DNA from: Planctomycetaceae bacterium
GTDB taxonomy: Bacteria; Planctomycetota; Phycisphaerae; Phycisphaerales; SM1A02
DNA length: 7,117 bases
Direction of reading: 5' to 3'
Assembly: GCA_002685335.1 (NCBI GenBank)
Contig: NYWY01000074.1
Coordinates: 1 to 7,117, forward strand
The notes below the pieces were generated by a model. That model saw nothing but the letters and a program-made list of their open reading frames with translations. It was not told where the DNA came from and made no database searches. This document shows positions 5,603 through 7,117 of the stretch, piece after piece. Both the position numbers and the translations under genes were made by a program. The stretch's first letter is position 1; each line of letters opens with the position of its first letter.

Positions 5603-6508
5603 ATGAAGGGGTCCGTCGGAAACCTCGGTCAACGCGCCATGTCCTGGCTCGTGCTGTCCCAACTGGCGATGGCCGCCAGCGCCGCCGCCCTGATCTTCGC
5701 ATGCGAGCGCACCCTCGACCGCCCGATCTCGCCCTGGTGGTACGCCGCGGCGATCCTGGGAACCTGGGCCGTCCACCTGCGTGATTCCGCGGCGTCCTGC
5801 GATGCCGAAGACTCCATCAGCCAGCCGCGTCGAGCGAATCTCTTTCGCGACCATCTGATCTGGTCGTGGATTCTGCCGGTGCTTGCGGTGACGAGCGGTG
5901 CGATCGCCGCCCTGCTCGCACGTCCTTCCCTGCCGACCCTGATCCTCCTCGCCGTGATCGGGGCGCTGGGCCTGCTGCATGCCCTGCCGACTCGATCCCC
6001 GAGCGATCGAACCCCGTCCGCAGAACCGTCGAACCTCGGCGTGAAACGATTCGCCGCCGGGAAGTCGGTGGTGGTCTCCATCGCCTGGACGGTGGCCGCC
6101 GTAGGGCTGCCGCTCCTGGAATCGAACGACGCCCTCGATTCCACGGTCTGGAGAGCGGCGATCTGGCTGACCCTCCTGCTCTTTCCCGTCCTCCTTGCGG
6201 ATTCACTTCTGCTCGACCTGCGAGATCGGATCGCCGACCGCACCTTCGGTCTCCACACGATCGCGGTCCGGATCGGGCCGCGAGGGGTCCACGCGATGGT
6301 GGGCATCCTGCTGGCGATCTCGGTGACCGTCATCCTGCTCGGGGCATCGGACGCGATCGATCCCGTCTCCTGGCGGCGCCTGGGACTCGCCAGCGTCTTC
6401 GGGCTGGGTCTGGTCTGGTTCGGCTGGCGAGGATTCCGCCGGGATGAGGCGGGCGTCGCCTTCGCCGTGATGTCCTGGAGATTCATCGCGGCGATCGCGA
6501 CCATCTGA
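5603..6508 (+). CDS. UbiA-superfamily prenyltransferase-like membrane protein
   Basis: The protein has 301 residues, the usual length for the UbiA family, and about nine hydrophobic segments (near residues 13-33, 44-58, 85-107, 109-127, 156-172, 183-205, 229-248, 258-276 and 286-301). The second Asp-rich motif is clear: D205, D208 and D212 in LLDLRDRIADRTFG, followed by LHTIAVRIG. Lys149, Lys154 and Trp162 in VKRFAAGKSVVVSIAW fit the conserved Lys/Trp region. The first Asp motif is odd: D61, D67 and D70 in HLRDSAASCDAEDS, where NDxxDxxxD is usual. Family members transfer prenyl groups to aromatic acceptors in the membrane (quinones, haem, other lipids). The substrate cannot be told here, and no quinone or haem gene adjoins. 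Start ATG 5603 lies after the hairpin; its ribosome site is poor (CAGGG touching the ATG), and ATG 5639 is an alternative. The next gene begins 48 bases later. Confidence 0.82.
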   Translation: MKGSVGNLGQRAMSWLVLSQLAMAASAAALIFACERTLDRPISPWWYAAAILGTWAVHLRDSAASCDAEDSISQPRRANLFRDHLIWSWILPVLAVTSGAIAALLARPSLPTLILLAVIGALGLLHALPTRSPSDRTPSAEPSNLGVKRFAAGKSVVVSIAWTVAAVGLPLLESNDALDSTVWRAAIWLTLLLFPVLLADSLLLDLRDRIADRTFGLHTIAVRIGPRGVHAMVGILLAISVTVILLGASDAIDPVSWRRLGLASVFGLGLVWFGWRGFRRDEAGVAFAVMSWRFIAAIATI

Positions 6509-6535
6509 GCCGCTCTGGCTCGCGTCCTTCGCAGG

Positions 6536-6557
6536 TGCCTCGGGTAGCATCGAGGCA
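6536..6557 (+). promoter_or_regulatory. Hairpin over the start of the permease gene
   Basis: TGCCTCG at 6536-6542 and CGAGGCA at 6551-6557 form a perfect 7-bp inverted repeat with an 8-base loop. The right arm holds the only SD-like GAGG near the start and the A of the ATG at 6557. If it folds in the mRNA, it would hide the ribosome site. It could equally be a chance repeat or a protein-binding palindrome. Confidence 0.35.
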
Positions 6558-7117
6558 TGGGCGGTCTCATCCTGCGGCGGCTTGCCCAGCTGCCGCTCAT
6601 CATCCTCGTCGTCTACACCGTGACCTTCGCGTTGGTCTGGGTGATCCCCGGTGATCCCGTGGATGCTCCGGAAGGGCGGCGTCCGCCCCAGGCGGTGATC
6701 GATGCGATGCGGGCCCAGTACGACCTCGACGATCCCGTCACGTTCTACTTCAGCTATCTCGGCAAGGCGACCGGTGTTTCGTGGCTTCTCGGAGACGCCC
6801 CCGAGCCCTTCGACCTCGGACCGAGCCTCAAGAACCCCGGATGGACGGTCAACGAGATCCTCGCCGCCGGACTCCCGGTCTCGGTCGCCCTCGGACTTTC
6901 CGCGATTCTCATCGCCCTCGCGATCGGACTGACCGCGGGAGTGATCGGGGGGCTCCGGCCGAACACCTGGCTCGATGCCGGCAGCCAGGCCCTTGCGGTG
7001 GTTGGGATCTCACTGCCCAGTTTCGTGATCGGCTCGCTGCTGCTCGCGGTCTTCGCGGTTCGGCTCGGCTGGCTTCCCATCGGAGGCTGGGGCGGATTCT
7101 CACACCTCGTCCTGCCC
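6557..7117 (+). CDS. Peptide ABC transporter permease, DppB/OppB type (3' end outside window)
   Basis: There are 187 visible residues, and the frame is still open at the window end. The N-terminus (LRRLAQLPLIILVVYTVTF, then a VIPGDPV turn) is the standard first membrane segment of the inner-membrane permeases that pair with DppC/OppC to import di- or oligopeptides or nickel. Later parts also fit: an AQYDLDDP segment, the periplasmic loop with FDLGPSLKNPG, a first core helix (PVSVALGLSAILIALAIGL), the GGLRPNTWLD stretch and the ISLPSFVIGSLLL helix with GWLPIGGWGG. The EAA loop that contacts the ATPase lies beyond the end. The loop before FDLGPS is somewhat longer than usual (GVSWLLGDAPEP). Starting at ATG 6557 keeps the canonical N-terminus. 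Partner genes would be expected downstream. The substrate (peptide or other solute) cannot be decided from this half. Confidence 0.93.
   Translation, partial: MGGLILRRLAQLPLIILVVYTVTFALVWVIPGDPVDAPEGRRPPQAVIDAMRAQYDLDDPVTFYFSYLGKATGVSWLLGDAPEPFDLGPSLKNPGWTVNEILAAGLPVSVALGLSAILIALAIGLTAGVIGGLRPNTWLDAGSQALAVVGISLPSFVIGSLLLAVFAVRLGWLPIGGWGGFSHLVLP

Noticed and set aside
6507..6521. GAGCC/GGCTC hairpin at the UbiA-like stop codon as a terminator
   Set aside because: There are only five base pairs, with no T-run after it, so chance is a sufficient explanation in GC-rich DNA.

Overview
The window is GC-rich with G or C at most third codon positions, and all four genes lie on the + strand. Two neighbouring genes encode large secreted-type proteins. 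They combine Cys/Asp-rich linkers of the form DCNxNxxPDxCD, right-handed parallel beta-helix modules, and a C-terminal dockerin-like pair of calcium loops ending in GDWGFC. This combination is typical of Planctomycetota, most likely of the Phycisphaerales type. That placement is an inference from protein style, not from a marker gene.

Layout: (1) 1-1953 is the 3' part of a gene that begins before the window: linker, unnamed beta-sandwich domain, linker, beta-helix, dockerin-like end. (2) 2015-5515 is a complete 1166-residue secreted protein: signal peptide, seven FG-GAP/VCBS calcium-loop repeats (a probable seven-bladed propeller), an Ig-like stretch, a MAM/jelly-roll-like domain, then the same linker, beta-helix and dockerin-like end. 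(3) A strong hairpin at 5550-5580 separates this pair from what follows. (4) 5603-6508 encodes a UbiA-superfamily membrane prenyltransferase-like protein. (5) 6557-7117 is the 5' part of a DppB/OppB-type peptide ABC transporter permease that runs off the window.

The most notable structure is a duplicated cassette. Positions 796-1953 and 4358-5515 align without any gap at a constant offset of 3562 bases, each ending exactly at its stop codon. By hand count about 67 of 385 residues differ. The differences are patchy: blocks of 34-39 identical residues flank a 47-residue block with 17 changes. The two genes therefore share an exchangeable C-terminal half joined to unrelated N-terminal halves. 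The pair probably makes extracellular or cell-surface proteins. The UbiA-like and permease genes look functionally unrelated to them and to each other. I found no RNA gene, CRISPR array, insertion sequence, or defence or mobile system in the window.
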